Assembly (NCBI GenBank): GCA_045636705.1
Contig: JAZTYA010000008.1
Span: 1-64,000, forward strand
Length of the DNA: 64,000 bases
DNA from: SFWF01 sp045636705
GTDB taxonomy: Bacteria > Bacillota > Clostridia > Oscillospirales > Acutalibacteraceae
Direction of reading: 5' to 3'
The first letter of the stretch is position 1; each line of letters begins with the position of its first letter. The position numbers and the translations under genes were made by a program. Shown piece by piece: positions 26,624 to 36,827 of this stretch. The notes below the pieces were generated by a model. The model saw only the letters and a program-made list of their open reading frames with translations, did not search any database and was not told where the DNA came from.

Positions 26624-29155
26624 ATGAAAAGAAAACTTTTAAGTTTACTGGAAGAGATTGAGCAATTAAAAGCAAATCCTTGTGAGGATAAAACTCTTCC
26701 TGAAAACACCTTTTATCTAAACGACGAGGAGATTCTTTGCACAGGGGACACCTACGCTGATATAAGAGTTCCTTATGAAATGGACGGAAGAAACCTTTGG
26801 GTTCATTCTACCGGACGTATTACAATTTGCGAAAGCCGTATGATATATCTTCGCAAATGTCAGTTTAATGAAAATTCAACCCTTGACTTCTTTGGAGGAG
26901 TTAAGATAAACGATAACGAGTGGTTCCCGATATCGATTCTAGGCGTTCATAAGCATATGTATGAGCCCATAAAGGTTGAACGATATACCGTTTATGGCAG
27001 ACGCGCTGCATATTTTATCGCCGATACAAAAGACGTTTCCTTTATGGCAAGACTCGGCATTACAACAGATAAGCAAATTACAATGTCTGTCTGCGCTGTA
27101 AATAAGCAGGAAAGCGAGAAGGAAATTTATATTTCTACTTATTTCCAACCTCATTTTGAATATTCAAACGATATCGATATCGGTTCTCCTATGATTCGAT
27201 ACGGAAAGCTTTATAAAAACGGGTCTTACAAGTTCACTTCCCGTATGGATATTGACTATTTCGCAGTGCTTAATAAAAGCTTTGATTCTAAGAATAAACC
27301 TGAAATCGAAAGCACCTGTTCAAAGCGCTCGTTTATAGGAAATATCGGTAACACACTTACCAATGCTAAATCTTTACAAGCAGGACATATTGCCGACGTT
27401 AAAAACGGTATGAACAGTGTAGACGTCGCTTGCGCTGCGGATATTGCTCATATAAAGCTTGATGCTTTAGAAGATGCTACGGCACATTACCTTATTACAT
27501 TTGTAAACGATGAAAAAGAAGCGGACAAACAACTCGATGGAATAATTGACCCGGAGGCTATAAACCGCGATATCGAGCTGCAAACCAAGACGGAGAAGGA
27601 ATCCTTTGCAAACCTTGATATTAAGTTTGATGATATAACAATTCCATCTATCAACCACAACCGCTTCAACCGTTTTATTACGGGCGTTCAAAAGCAGGTC
27701 AATCTTTGCGCTTTAGGAAAAAACTATGTAAGCTTCTTTATCGGTGTTCGTGACGTTTTCCAACAACTTGACACTTCGGTTTTCTGGAATCCTAAAGCAA
27801 CAAAAGAAAAGATTGTAAAATCATTAAACTACATATTTTCAAACGGAAGACCGCCAAGACAGTTCTCTATTCCTGCAAAGGAAGGCATGATTCCTGCAAT
27901 GGATATCAGAGAATTTATTGACCAGGGCGTATGGATAATTAACACGGTTTACAACTATATAAGCGTAACCGATGACTATTCCATTCTTGATGAAGAGTGC
28001 TCGTATTATGATTTAGTAGAAGAAAGAAACTACTGGACCAAGGGTGAGACTACGACCGTGCTTGAGCACCTTATTCGTATAACCGAATATCTGCTTTCAA
28101 ACGTTGCGGAAAGTTCAGATTGTCTTTGCATAAGATATGGCGATTGGAACGATGCGGTTAACGGACTTGGCAAAACAACCGAACCCGGCAAACGTTTCGG
28201 CGATGGTGTTAGCGTAATGGCTACACTCCAACTATATAGAAACCTGGAACAGATGAATGAACTTTTATCTAAGTTAGGTGGACACGACGAACTTTGTGCA
28301 AAATACCTTTCTGAAAGAGCCCGTCTCGAAAAAGGACTTATTACACATGCGTTGGTAGAGTCTTCTGACCACGGAACACACATTGTTCACGGTTGGGGCG
28401 ATAAGATGGCGTATAAGGTCTGCACACCAAACGATTTTGATAATAAGTGTCGTTACAGTGCAACTGCATATTCCTTCTGGTGTATTAGCGATATGATTAA
28501 GAAGACACCCGAATTACACAAGAATATTATGGCCGCCTTTGAAAAGCTTGATTCCAAGTATGGAACGATGACCGTGACTCCTCATTTTGAGCGTGATGCA
28601 GCAAGCTATGTAGGAAGAATCGTAAATCTTACTCCGGGCACCTATGAAAATGGTTGCGCATATCTTCATTCGTCTCTTTTCTCAATGATGGCAATGTTTA
28701 TTTTAGGAGAGGGCAAAAAGGCTTGGGAACAGATGGAGAAGGTTGTTCCGATAACCCATAAGAAGTTAACCAAAACACCTTTTGTTATGCCAAACTCTTA
28801 TTGCTACAACGAAGAGTATTGCCTTGACGGAGAGTCTTTAGACGACTGGTACACAGGAAGCGGTTGCGTATTCCTTCGCAACATCATTAAGAACGTTTTT
28901 GGTGTTCAAGCAAGGCTTGATGGCGTTAAAATTGCCATGACCGACTTTATGCCTACAAATAGCGCAAAAATCAGCCTTAAAATTAAGGGCAAAGATTTAA
29001 CAGTAGTTTATAAAAAGGATGGCAGAGGCGAGCGCAAATTCTTTGTTAACGGGGTAGAAAAGGAGTCTGTTTTAGGCGAAATTTCCTCAACTCCTGAAGT
29101 TTTCATACCAACAAACGAACTTGCTCAAAACAATATAATCGAAATAATCGAATAA
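26624..29155 (+). CDS. GH94 family glycoside phosphorylase (cellobiose phosphorylase-like)
   Basis: An 843-aa protein without signal peptide, so cytoplasmic. The N-terminal part is a beta-sandwich (to about residue 270). The (alpha/alpha)6 barrel contains YGDWNDAVNG, with Asp510 at the position of the general acid in GH94. The flanking KNYVSFFIGVRDVFQQLD, QFSIPAKEG and WYTGSGCVF correspond to GH94 landmarks. The family cleaves beta-glucosidic disaccharides with phosphate; the exact sugar cannot be read. It ends the pncB-lipoprotein-GH94 unit at a terminator and lies next to two secreted GH2 enzymes, suggesting a local glycan-use block. Confidence 0.8.
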   Translation: MKRKLLSLLEEIEQLKANPCEDKTLPENTFYLNDEEILCTGDTYADIRVPYEMDGRNLWVHSTGRITICESRMIYLRKCQFNENSTLDFFGGVKINDNEWFPISILGVHKHMYEPIKVERYTVYGRRAAYFIADTKDVSFMARLGITTDKQITMSVCAVNKQESEKEIYISTYFQPHFEYSNDIDIGSPMIRYGKLYKNGSYKFTSRMDIDYFAVLNKSFDSKNKPEIESTCSKRSFIGNIGNTLTNAKSLQAGHIADVKNGMNSVDVACAADIAHIKLDALEDATAHYLITFVNDEKEADKQLDGIIDPEAINRDIELQTKTEKESFANLDIKFDDITIPSINHNRFNRFITGVQKQVNLCALGKNYVSFFIGVRDVFQQLDTSVFWNPKATKEKIVKSLNYIFSNGRPPRQFSIPAKEGMIPAMDIREFIDQGVWIINTVYNYISVTDDYSILDEECSYYDLVEERNYWTKGETTTVLEHLIRITEYLLSNVAESSDCLCIRYGDWNDAVNGLGKTTEPGKRFGDGVSVMATLQLYRNLEQMNELLSKLGGHDELCAKYLSERARLEKGLITHALVESSDHGTHIVHGWGDKMAYKVCTPNDFDNKCRYSATAYSFWCISDMIKKTPELHKNIMAAFEKLDSKYGTMTVTPHFERDAASYVGRIVNLTPGTYENGCAYLHSSLFSMMAMFILGEGKKAWEQMEKVVPITHKKLTKTPFVMPNSYCYNEEYCLDGESLDDWYTGSGCVFLRNIIKNVFGVQARLDGVKIAMTDFMPTNSAKISLKIKGKDLTVVYKKDGRGERKFFVNGVEKESVLGEISSTPEVFIPTNELAQNNIIEIIE

Positions 29156-29164
29156 GAAAATTAT

Positions 29165-29208
29165 AAAAAGTCCAAACGGGGGATAAAAAATCTCGTTTGG
29201 ACTTTTTT
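29165..29208 (+). terminator. Terminator after GH94
   Basis: AAAAAGTCCAAACG (29165-29178) pairs with CGTTTGGACTTTTT (29194-29207), with a 15-nt loop and following T. Confidence 0.85.
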
Positions 29209-29233
29209 CTTACAAAACTAACATAAGTTATTG

Positions 29234-29262
29234 TTGACAGAAAACCTTTTAAAAGGTAAAAT
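29234..29262 (+). promoter_or_regulatory. Promoter of the first GH2 gene
   Basis: TTGACA (29234-29239), 17-nt spacer, TAAAAT (29257-29262). The spacer is itself a near-palindrome, CCTTTTAAAAGG, which could be an operator. Confidence 0.8.
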
Positions 29263-29303
29263 TACTATGATTAAATTTGCACTACAACTATAGGAGGCGC
29301 AAA

Positions 29304-32300
29304 ATGAAAACAGCTGCTTTATTAAAGAGGGTATTGTTAGCAATAATGGCTCTTTCGATGCTTTTATCATCCTTGATAATTCCCGGAATCACAGTTTCTG
29401 CTGCAACTACCGGCACAACAACAAACGTCAGTTTAACAGAAGGCACAGGAGTAACTGCTCCTGTTAAAGAACAGTTCAACTTAAATGAAGGTTGGGCATA
29501 TATGAGAACCCTTAGAACCGAACGCGACAAATATGGAGATATAGGTCCAGACGCTTCGGCATCCGAGTGGAAAACAGTCAATGTACCTCACACATACTGG
29601 CCTACCGATACATATACCGAAGATGGTTCAGACGATGTTACCACAGTATATTATGAAGATGCTTGGTATCAGAAGACCGTTTTTGTACCTGCGGATATGG
29701 CAGGCGGAGAGGTTTGGCTTGAGTTTGAGGCTGCAGGCCACTACACCCGTGTAATAGTGAACGGCGCATGGCAGGGACACCATTATGGTGGTTATACCAC
29801 ATTCAGAGTAAACATAACAAATGCTGTTAAGTTTGGACAGGACAATGATATCAGATTAAGAATTGATAGCCATACAAACTATACACCACCTATTTCGGGC
29901 GACTTTACAAAGTTCCCCGGTGTTACAGGCGATGTAAGCCTTATTTACACAAAGAAGGTTTATGCTGCTCTTGATGATTATGGTTCATCAGGCGTTTATG
30001 TTACTCCCGAAGTAACCGATAAGGATGCAAATAAGTGGAATGTATCTGTTGATGCAACAATTACTAATGCAAGTGCAGCAGGCGATTTTAAGGTAAAGAC
30101 CACCATTCGTGATATGGATAAGTTCGAGAACATCGGCATTGATGAAAAACTTACTCCTTTCGATGAAAGTACAATGTATGGCGATAAGGTATACCACACT
30201 AACGAACAGACTGTTTCGCTTGAAAGCGGTAAAACCGCTTATAGTTTAAATATTGATTTTGACAATCCTCGTCTTTGGAACGGTAAAGCAGACCCCTATA
30301 GATATGCTCTTGATTTTGAAATCTATGATATAAACGGAACTCTTCTTGATAGAGTGACCGAGTATTTTGGCTTTAGATATTACGAAATCAATGAAGACGG
30401 TTTCTTCCTTAACGGCGAAAGTTATCCCCTTCGCGGTATTGGTTACCATGAGGATTATGAAGGCGTCGGCAGTGCTATGACCGAAGCACAGTGGGATGAA
30501 TCCTTTAAGATTATGTATGAAATGGGCGCTAATTTTGCCCGTCTTGTTCACTATCCTCAAGAAGATTATTCCTATGAACTTTGCGACCGCTACGGTATTG
30601 TGGTTTGGGCAGAAATAGGAATGATAAGTAATGTTCAACCCAAGGACGGCAATAAAAATGGTAGCGAGCTAATGCCCGAATTCATCGAAAGGTCTCAAGA
30701 ACACCTAAGAGAGCTTATTCGTCAGAATAAGAATCGTGCGTGTATTGTTGTTTGGGGTCTTGAAAATGAGATTTTCTTAACCGATTACGGCACTGCTCTT
30801 ATAGAAGCGGTTGATGAATTCATAAACGGCTTACATGCAATAGCAAAGGAAGAAGACCCGACAAGACTTACCACACAGACACACGGTGTGGCACAAAGAT
30901 GGTATAAGTGGTTAACAGATGTTAATGCATTTAACTCATATCCTCTTTGGTACATTACCGATACAAACGGCAACAACTCTTTCGAGGGACAAATTAAAGT
31001 AAACCAAAATAAGATGGATTCCTATGCTAACTGGAAGGATAAGCCGGTAGGCTTTGCTGAGTATGGCGCAGGCGGAAGTCCCAACCATCATACCGAGTAT
31101 CCAGAACAAATAGACGACGTGTATGGCGATTTCCACCCGGAAGAGTGGATGAATGCCGTTCATGAAGATGCAATTTCGGCAATTAATAATCATCCTGAGC
31201 TTTGGATGACTTCAATTTGGTGTATGTTCGACTTTGCTTCATCTAATAGAGGCGAAGGTGAATACGACGGCATTAACGACAAGGGTCTTGTAACTCGTGA
31301 TAGAAAAATCAAGAAGGATGCTTACTATCTCTATCAGGCAAACTGGATGGACTCAGATACGATTCCGGTTTTACATATCACAAGTTCAAAAATGTCTACT
31401 CGCGAGATTCCTGCAAACACCATTAAGGTTTACTCAAACCTTGCAAGAGTGGAACTTTATATAGACGGCGTTCTATATAGTGAAATGGAAAACAAAGGCA
31501 ATGGTATATTTGCTCTTGACGCGGTTTCGTTCGGTGCAATCGGCGAAACTCATGAGTATAGCGTAATCGGTTACGATTCAGAAGGTACAGCATACACACA
31601 GGAAAGTGGCGAAAGCGATACTACTTGGACTAGAATAGCAAGTGACGACCTTGAGCTTCTTGTAGATAACGACCAAATTCGTGTGGATGAGGAGAGATTA
31701 ACAATTCTCTTCTCAGGCGATATTAGCGCTGATAACGTTGGCGATATCTTCACTTCAAGATACAATGCAGACATTAAGTTAACTCAGGCTGACGGTCAAA
31801 CCGAGGTTACCAGTGGATTGGTTGCAGGCGGAATGAGGTTAGTTATGACCTCTGAAAGCGGCAAGGAAACAAAGACCTATCTGTTTATAACTTCAAGTAT
31901 CGCAACAAATAAAGGAGTTACAATTACTGCTTCAAAGTCATCTAACATAGCAAGACTAACCGACGGTTATATTGATTTAGACAACTCAAATGGTGCTAAG
32001 TGGGATTCCGGCGCTCGCACAGGTTGGATTTTAATCGACCTTGGAAAAGAATATACCCTTTCCGATACAACCCTTTACATGTTTAAAGGTCACGGAACAT
32101 ACAGAAAATATTATTACACCATTTCTGTTGGTAACTACTATAATACCGAAAATGATAATGACCTAAAGGTTGTAGCTGAAAGAAACAGTTCTAATGGCGT
32201 GTGCGGAAAAATTATTGATGACCTAAAGGGCGTTACCGCTCGTTACATTTACTTCAACTTTACAGGCTGTTCTGATACAGGTACTGATAAGTTTGTTGGA

Positions 32301-32669
32301 GTAAAAGAACTTGAAATCAACGGTTATCGTATAGTTGAAGGGGAAGCAATCTTTGATTACGATAGTAAAAAGGTTTATATTCCTGATTCTTGGGGTGAAG
32401 AGGTTTATCCTGATAAGCTCATCAACGATATAACAGTTGAAGGAAATGCTTATATTACAATAATGGTAGATAAGTATTATCTTGAAGATAACAGTAAGCT
32501 TTATATCAATGATTTCGCAGGCAACAGCACCGAATATTCAATCGTTTTCGGAGAAGTGCCTCCTTATTCAGGTGATACTTATAGTTCACTTGCATGGCTT
32601 ATCTTAATGCTTACAAGCGGTAGCGTATTAGCTATAGCGTTTATTAGCAGAAGAAAAGCTACAAGATAA
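29304..32669 (+). CDS. Secreted, membrane-anchored GH2 beta-galactosidase-type enzyme (paralogue 1)
   Basis: A 1121-aa protein starting at the ATG at 29304 (AGGAGG upstream). A signal peptide ends near VSAA (residue ~35). GH2 N-terminal sandwich, immunoglobulin-like and TIM-barrel domains follow. The acid/base is Glu489 in WGLENE and the nucleophile is Glu586 in GFAEYGAG. C-terminal parts include a discoidin/F5-8-type (CBM32-like) domain (about 870-1010: GWILIDLGKEYTL, ARYIYFNFTG), then a final membrane helix LAWLILMLTSGSVLAIAF and a basic RRKATR end. It should face outward, tethered by the C-terminus. Specificity within GH2 (galactoside, glucuronide or mannoside) is not readable. Confidence 0.88.
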   Translation: MKTAALLKRVLLAIMALSMLLSSLIIPGITVSAATTGTTTNVSLTEGTGVTAPVKEQFNLNEGWAYMRTLRTERDKYGDIGPDASASEWKTVNVPHTYWPTDTYTEDGSDDVTTVYYEDAWYQKTVFVPADMAGGEVWLEFEAAGHYTRVIVNGAWQGHHYGGYTTFRVNITNAVKFGQDNDIRLRIDSHTNYTPPISGDFTKFPGVTGDVSLIYTKKVYAALDDYGSSGVYVTPEVTDKDANKWNVSVDATITNASAAGDFKVKTTIRDMDKFENIGIDEKLTPFDESTMYGDKVYHTNEQTVSLESGKTAYSLNIDFDNPRLWNGKADPYRYALDFEIYDINGTLLDRVTEYFGFRYYEINEDGFFLNGESYPLRGIGYHEDYEGVGSAMTEAQWDESFKIMYEMGANFARLVHYPQEDYSYELCDRYGIVVWAEIGMISNVQPKDGNKNGSELMPEFIERSQEHLRELIRQNKNRACIVVWGLENEIFLTDYGTALIEAVDEFINGLHAIAKEEDPTRLTTQTHGVAQRWYKWLTDVNAFNSYPLWYITDTNGNNSFEGQIKVNQNKMDSYANWKDKPVGFAEYGAGGSPNHHTEYPEQIDDVYGDFHPEEWMNAVHEDAISAINNHPELWMTSIWCMFDFASSNRGEGEYDGINDKGLVTRDRKIKKDAYYLYQANWMDSDTIPVLHITSSKMSTREIPANTIKVYSNLARVELYIDGVLYSEMENKGNGIFALDAVSFGAIGETHEYSVIGYDSEGTAYTQESGESDTTWTRIASDDLELLVDNDQIRVDEERLTILFSGDISADNVGDIFTSRYNADIKLTQADGQTEVTSGLVAGGMRLVMTSESGKETKTYLFITSSIATNKGVTITASKSSNIARLTDGYIDLDNSNGAKWDSGARTGWILIDLGKEYTLSDTTLYMFKGHGTYRKYYYTISVGNYYNTENDNDLKVVAERNSSNGVCGKIIDDLKGVTARYIYFNFTGCSDTGTDKFVGVKELEINGYRIVEGEAIFDYDSKKVYIPDSWGEEVYPDKLINDITVEGNAYITIMVDKYYLEDNSKLYINDFAGNSTEYSIVFGEVPPYSGDTYSSLAWLILMLTSGSVLAIAFISRRKATR

Positions 32670-32676
32670 TATTTTA

Positions 32677-32706
32677 AAAGGTGCCTTAACGGGCACCTTT
32701 TTTCAT
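32677..32706 (+). terminator. Terminator after first GH2 gene
   Basis: AAAGGTGCC (32677-32685) pairs with GGCACCTTT (32692-32700), followed by T. Confidence 0.85.
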
Positions 32707-32763
32707 ATCCGTTTTTTCAAAAAATAAAGTCGTTTTTTGTGCAAAAAACCCACACCTTTTTTC

Positions 32764-32792
32764 TTGACTGAATATTTGCTCAATGGTACAAT
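32764..32792 (+). promoter_or_regulatory. Promoter of the second GH2 gene
   Basis: TTGACT (32764-32769), 17-nt spacer, TACAAT (32787-32792), about 41 nt before the ATG. Confidence 0.75.
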
Positions 32793-32833
32793 TATTGTGA
32801 TAAAGTTTATCTTTTTACAAAGGAGAAAGACAA

Positions 32834-35800
32834 ATGACAAAACTATTAAAGAAGTCGTTGTTAGTGATAGTTGCTTTAGCAATTTTAGCAACATCACTCA
32901 TGGTGCCCGGCACCCTGGTATCAGCGGCTGTGGCAAAAGCCAACCTATCTAAATCTTCTTCAACAGGCTCTTCGGCGCCTATTAAAGAAAAATTCTCTTT
33001 TAATGATGGTTGGGTATTTAAGAAGGCAGCAAGAAACACCTTTTCAGGTGAAGGCACAGGCCTTAACGACTCTAGTTGGGAGTCGGTTACACTTCCACAT
33101 ACCTGGTGGAAGACAGGCGACGGTGAAACTAAAGAAACCGACACTAATGAAGGCTGGTACAGAAAGCACGTTGTCATCAATAACAACATGAAGGATGGCC
33201 AGATTTGGATTGAATTCGAAGCGGCTGCCCATTATACAGAAGTATATGTTAACGGTAGTTTGGTAAGAGATTCAAGCGGTACAGCTACAAGCCTACATTA
33301 CGGCGGTTATACTACCTTCAGATTTAACATTACTCCTAACGTTAAGTTTGGCCAGGAAAACGTTATCGCAGTAAGAACAGATAGCTTCCACAATTACACA
33401 CCTCCTATTGGTGGCGGATTTTCAAAGTTCCCCGGAATTACGGGCGATGTAAGTCTTATTTATACCGAGAGTATTTTTGCGGCTCTTGACGATTACGGTT
33501 CACCCGGAGTTTTCGTAACTCCTGAAGTGAAGGATAAGCAGAAAAACACTTGGAACGTATCGGTTGAATCAACCATTACAAACCTATCTGCTGCTAAAAA
33601 CGTTAAGGTAAAAACCGTTATTCGTGACATGAAAACCTTTGAAAAGGTTGATGGAATTTCGGAAAGCTTTACTCCTTTCGATGAAAGCACAATGTACGGT
33701 AATAAGGTTTATAAAACCGTAGAAAAGACCGTTTCTCTTAAAAAGGGTGACAATAACTTCAGTATAGACATTGATTTTAATAATCCTCGTCTTTGGAACG
33801 GAAGAGAAGACCCCTATAGATATGCTTTGGATTTCGAAATCTGGGCAGACGGAAAACTTGTTGATAAAGTAACACAGAATTTTGGTTTCAGATATTTTGA
33901 AATTACAAAAGAAGGTGGTTTCTTCCTTAACGGTAAGAGCTATCCTCTTCGCGGTGTGGCTTATCACGAGGACTATACCGATGCAGGTAGTGCAATGACA
34001 GATGACGAATGGGAAAAGTCATTCAAGTTGATTTATGAGTTAGGCGGAACCTTCTCACGTCTTTCACACTATCCGCATGACCCGATTTCGTATGAACTTT
34101 GCGACCGATATGGTATAATTGTTTGGACAGAAATTGCAATAATCAGCGGTATTTCAACAAGCGGTAATATGGTTTATCCCGTTTTTGAGGAAAGAGCAAA
34201 AGACCAACTCCGCGAGCTTATTCGTCAAAACAAGAACCGTCCAAGCATTGTTGTTTGGGGACTTGAAAATGAGCTTGATGTTGGAACAAACGAGTCTATA
34301 GTAGCAGACACAACAAGATTTATGAACGAGCTTCACGACATTGCTAAAGAGGAAGACCCGACAAGACTTACAACACAAACTGCGGGACTTCATCACAACT
34401 GGGCAAAGTGGGAAGTAGACGTTACTGCATTTAACTTCTATCCTATGTGGTACGGCGAAGGTAACTTTGAAGCTGAGTATCAAAATCACCGCAATAGAAT
34501 GGATAAGGTTGAGCATTTTAAGGACACTGCACTCGGCTTCGTTGAGTACGGCGCAGGCGCAGGAACCTTTGCAAATCAGCATAGCGAATATCCTGAACGT
34601 CCTGAAAAGACAACCGTAAAATTCCATCCGGCAGAATGGCAGAATATAGTACACGAAGAAGCTATTAAAATGATTAATAATCACCCTGAACTTTGGGTAG
34701 CATCGCTTTGGTGTATGTTTGACTTTGCTTGTGACCCGTTTAATGAGGGAGACTATGCAGGTACCAACGATAAGGGTCTTGTAACCCGTGATAGAAAGAC
34801 TAAAAAAGATACATATTATCTCTATCAGGCAAACTGGCTTGATTCAGATACTTTACCCGTTCTTCATATTGCAAGTTCTTCAATGACAGGAAGAGAAGTT
34901 TCTTCAAATACTGTTAAGGTTTATTCAAACCTTGATACCGTAGAACTGTTCAGAGACGGCAAGAGCCTTGGAAAAAAGACAAATGACGGAAACGGCATTT
35001 TCGTTTGGGAAAACGTTTCCTTCGGAAATATCGGAGAATCCCATACCTTTGTAGCAAAGAGCGGCAACAAATCTACAAGTGTTCAGTGGAAGAGAGTTGC
35101 AAGTGAAAATGTTGAGTTTGATATTAACAGAGAACAGACCTATGTTGATGAAACCAATGCTACAATAGCTTTCTCCGGAAATATTGCTATTAGTGATATC
35201 AATAGTATTTTCATTTCAAAATATAATGCAAACTTTAAGGTTGTAAAGGCTGACGGAATAACCACCGTTACAAGTGGCAACGTTGAAGACGGAATGAAGC
35301 TTGTAATAACCTCTGAAAGCGGCAAGACCAAGAAGGAATACGTGTTATTATCTTCAAACATTGCGGCAGGCAAGACTATAACTGCTTCTTCACATTTTGG
35401 AGCTAAGAGTCCTGATAAGGCGCTTGACGGATATATAGACGACCTTCATCAGTGGAACGCTAACGAGTCGGACAACGGCAGAAGCTGGGTCTTAGTTGAC
35501 CTGGGAAAGACTTATACTCTAAGCGGCGCAACCTTGCATCTTTTCAAGGGCCACAACAATAACAGAAACTACTACTACAACATTTACGTTGGTACAACCG
35601 AGAGCAATCTTGAAAAAGTAGTTGACAGAACGAACAACAAGCAAGTAGGAACCATAACAGATTCTCTAGGCGACGTTAAGGGCCGTTATGTTAAGATTGA
35701 GTTCACAGGAAACTCTGACTACGCAGGCGGCAATAAGAGCGCTGTAGCAGGCCTCTATGAGCTTGAAATTAACGGCTACAATATTATTGAGGGAGAAGTA

Positions 35801-36679
35801 AAATTCGACCACGAGAATAAGACCGTAACCATTCCTTACACATGGGACCAAAACACAAACTTACCAAAGCTTCTAAACGACGTAAAAATTGAAGGTAATG
35901 CATATATCACCGTAGAAGCAGGACAGTTCTATGTAATGAATGGCGACAAGCTTATCATTAACGATTTCTCAGGCGGCAAGAGAGAGTATATGATTTTACT
36001 CGGCAAGGACCCCAACAGCAAGTGTTCTATCCTTCTTCCTGAAAATCAAGTGGGATACACCTTAACTGCAAATCCTAAAGAGGTTAAGTATGGCGGCAGT
36101 TCGGAACTTAAGTTTGAGTTAAAAGACGGCTATTATAAGGGTATGGACTTCGTTGTTAAGGTTAACGGCCAAAGAGCTAAATTTACAGGCGGAGTATGTA
36201 AACTTGAAAACATAACCAACGATATGATAGTTGCCGTTGAAGGCGTTGAAAAGGTAGGCGGAAACGAAGAGGATACCAACGATTTCGACGATACAACTTC
36301 AACCAATAACGATACAAACATAAACAATACAAGCTCAAAGGATTCATATACAGACGACGATAATGATTATGATGGCGATAATGATTACGGCGATAATGAA
36401 AATAACGACAATGAAGACGATGAGCATGTAGACGAAGATGAGCCTGGAGACAATGATAATGCAGATGACGATGAAGATGAACCTGAAGAGGACGGTTCAA
36501 CCGACTCAGAAGATGATGAAGAAAAAGAGCCTGCAGATTCACAAGATGGCGATTCTCAAAGCGCTAACAACGAAGACCTAATTGTGTTATTAGTTGCAAT
36601 AGGCGCAGTGCTAATCGTTTGCGGAGCAGGCGCTACAGTCTTATATTTCTACTTAAAAATGAAAAAGAACGCTGAATAA
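32834..36679 (+). CDS. Secreted, membrane-anchored GH2 enzyme with acidic stalk (paralogue 2)
   Basis: A 1281-aa paralogue of the preceding gene, alike from signal peptide (ending LVSAA) through the GH2 domains (acid/base Glu480 in GLENE, nucleophile Glu571 in GFVEYGAG) and the discoidin-like domain (WVLVDLGKTYTL, GRYVKIEFTG). It then differs: an extra Ig-like module (about 1060-1135), a stalk of about 100 residues made almost only of Asp, Glu, Asn, Ser and Thr, a membrane helix (LIVLLVAIGAVLIVCGAGA) and a KMKKNAE end. The stalk should hold the catalytic part away from the envelope. It has its own promoter and AAGGAG ribosome site. Tandem duplication followed by divergence is the simplest origin. 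Confidence 0.88.
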   Translation: MTKLLKKSLLVIVALAILATSLMVPGTLVSAAVAKANLSKSSSTGSSAPIKEKFSFNDGWVFKKAARNTFSGEGTGLNDSSWESVTLPHTWWKTGDGETKETDTNEGWYRKHVVINNNMKDGQIWIEFEAAAHYTEVYVNGSLVRDSSGTATSLHYGGYTTFRFNITPNVKFGQENVIAVRTDSFHNYTPPIGGGFSKFPGITGDVSLIYTESIFAALDDYGSPGVFVTPEVKDKQKNTWNVSVESTITNLSAAKNVKVKTVIRDMKTFEKVDGISESFTPFDESTMYGNKVYKTVEKTVSLKKGDNNFSIDIDFNNPRLWNGREDPYRYALDFEIWADGKLVDKVTQNFGFRYFEITKEGGFFLNGKSYPLRGVAYHEDYTDAGSAMTDDEWEKSFKLIYELGGTFSRLSHYPHDPISYELCDRYGIIVWTEIAIISGISTSGNMVYPVFEERAKDQLRELIRQNKNRPSIVVWGLENELDVGTNESIVADTTRFMNELHDIAKEEDPTRLTTQTAGLHHNWAKWEVDVTAFNFYPMWYGEGNFEAEYQNHRNRMDKVEHFKDTALGFVEYGAGAGTFANQHSEYPERPEKTTVKFHPAEWQNIVHEEAIKMINNHPELWVASLWCMFDFACDPFNEGDYAGTNDKGLVTRDRKTKKDTYYLYQANWLDSDTLPVLHIASSSMTGREVSSNTVKVYSNLDTVELFRDGKSLGKKTNDGNGIFVWENVSFGNIGESHTFVAKSGNKSTSVQWKRVASENVEFDINREQTYVDETNATIAFSGNIAISDINSIFISKYNANFKVVKADGITTVTSGNVEDGMKLVITSESGKTKKEYVLLSSNIAAGKTITASSHFGAKSPDKALDGYIDDLHQWNANESDNGRSWVLVDLGKTYTLSGATLHLFKGHNNNRNYYYNIYVGTTESNLEKVVDRTNNKQVGTITDSLGDVKGRYVKIEFTGNSDYAGGNKSAVAGLYELEINGYNIIEGEVKFDHENKTVTIPYTWDQNTNLPKLLNDVKIEGNAYITVEAGQFYVMNGDKLIINDFSGGKREYMILLGKDPNSKCSILLPENQVGYTLTANPKEVKYGGSSELKFELKDGYYKGMDFVVKVNGQRAKFTGGVCKLENITNDMIVAVEGVEKVGGNEEDTNDFDDTTSTNNDTNINNTSSKDSYTDDDNDYDGDNDYGDNENNDNEDDEHVDEDEPGDNDNADDDEDEPEEDGSTDSEDDEEKEPADSQDGDSQSANNEDLIVLLVAIGAVLIVCGAGATVLYFYLKMKKNAE

Positions 36680-36715
36680 AGTCTAATCTATTCAAACCTA
36701 AAAAAGCAAACATAT

Positions 36716-36757
36716 AAAATGGCAGAAACTAGAAAATTTTAGTTTCTGCCATTTTTT
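36716..36757 (+). terminator. Terminator after second GH2 gene
   Basis: A perfect 16-bp stem (36716-36731 with 36740-36755) followed by T. Confidence 0.9.
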
Positions 36758-36827
36758 TACAAAGTCCATATTTTGGGACACTCACTATTTTATAATAAAG
36801 ACATAACAGGGGAAAGGAGAATTTGCA

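Noticed and set aside
36280..36540. Repetitive DNA in the acidic stalk, considered as a tandem repeat or CRISPR-like array
   Set aside because: No regular unit or spacing; it is low-complexity coding sequence.
36183..36542. 119-aa minus-strand frame rich in His, Leu and Arg
   Set aside because: It is the antisense of the Asp/Glu-rich stalk of the second GH2 gene; its composition follows from GAT/GAC/GAA codons.
24559..36679. Classical polysaccharide utilisation locus
   Set aside because: No sugar transporter, binding protein or regulator is present; only three glycan-active enzymes lie near each other.
29304..36679. Cellulosome or sortase anchoring of the GH2 enzymes
   Set aside because: No dockerin pair or LPxTG motif; each ends in a membrane helix with a basic tail.
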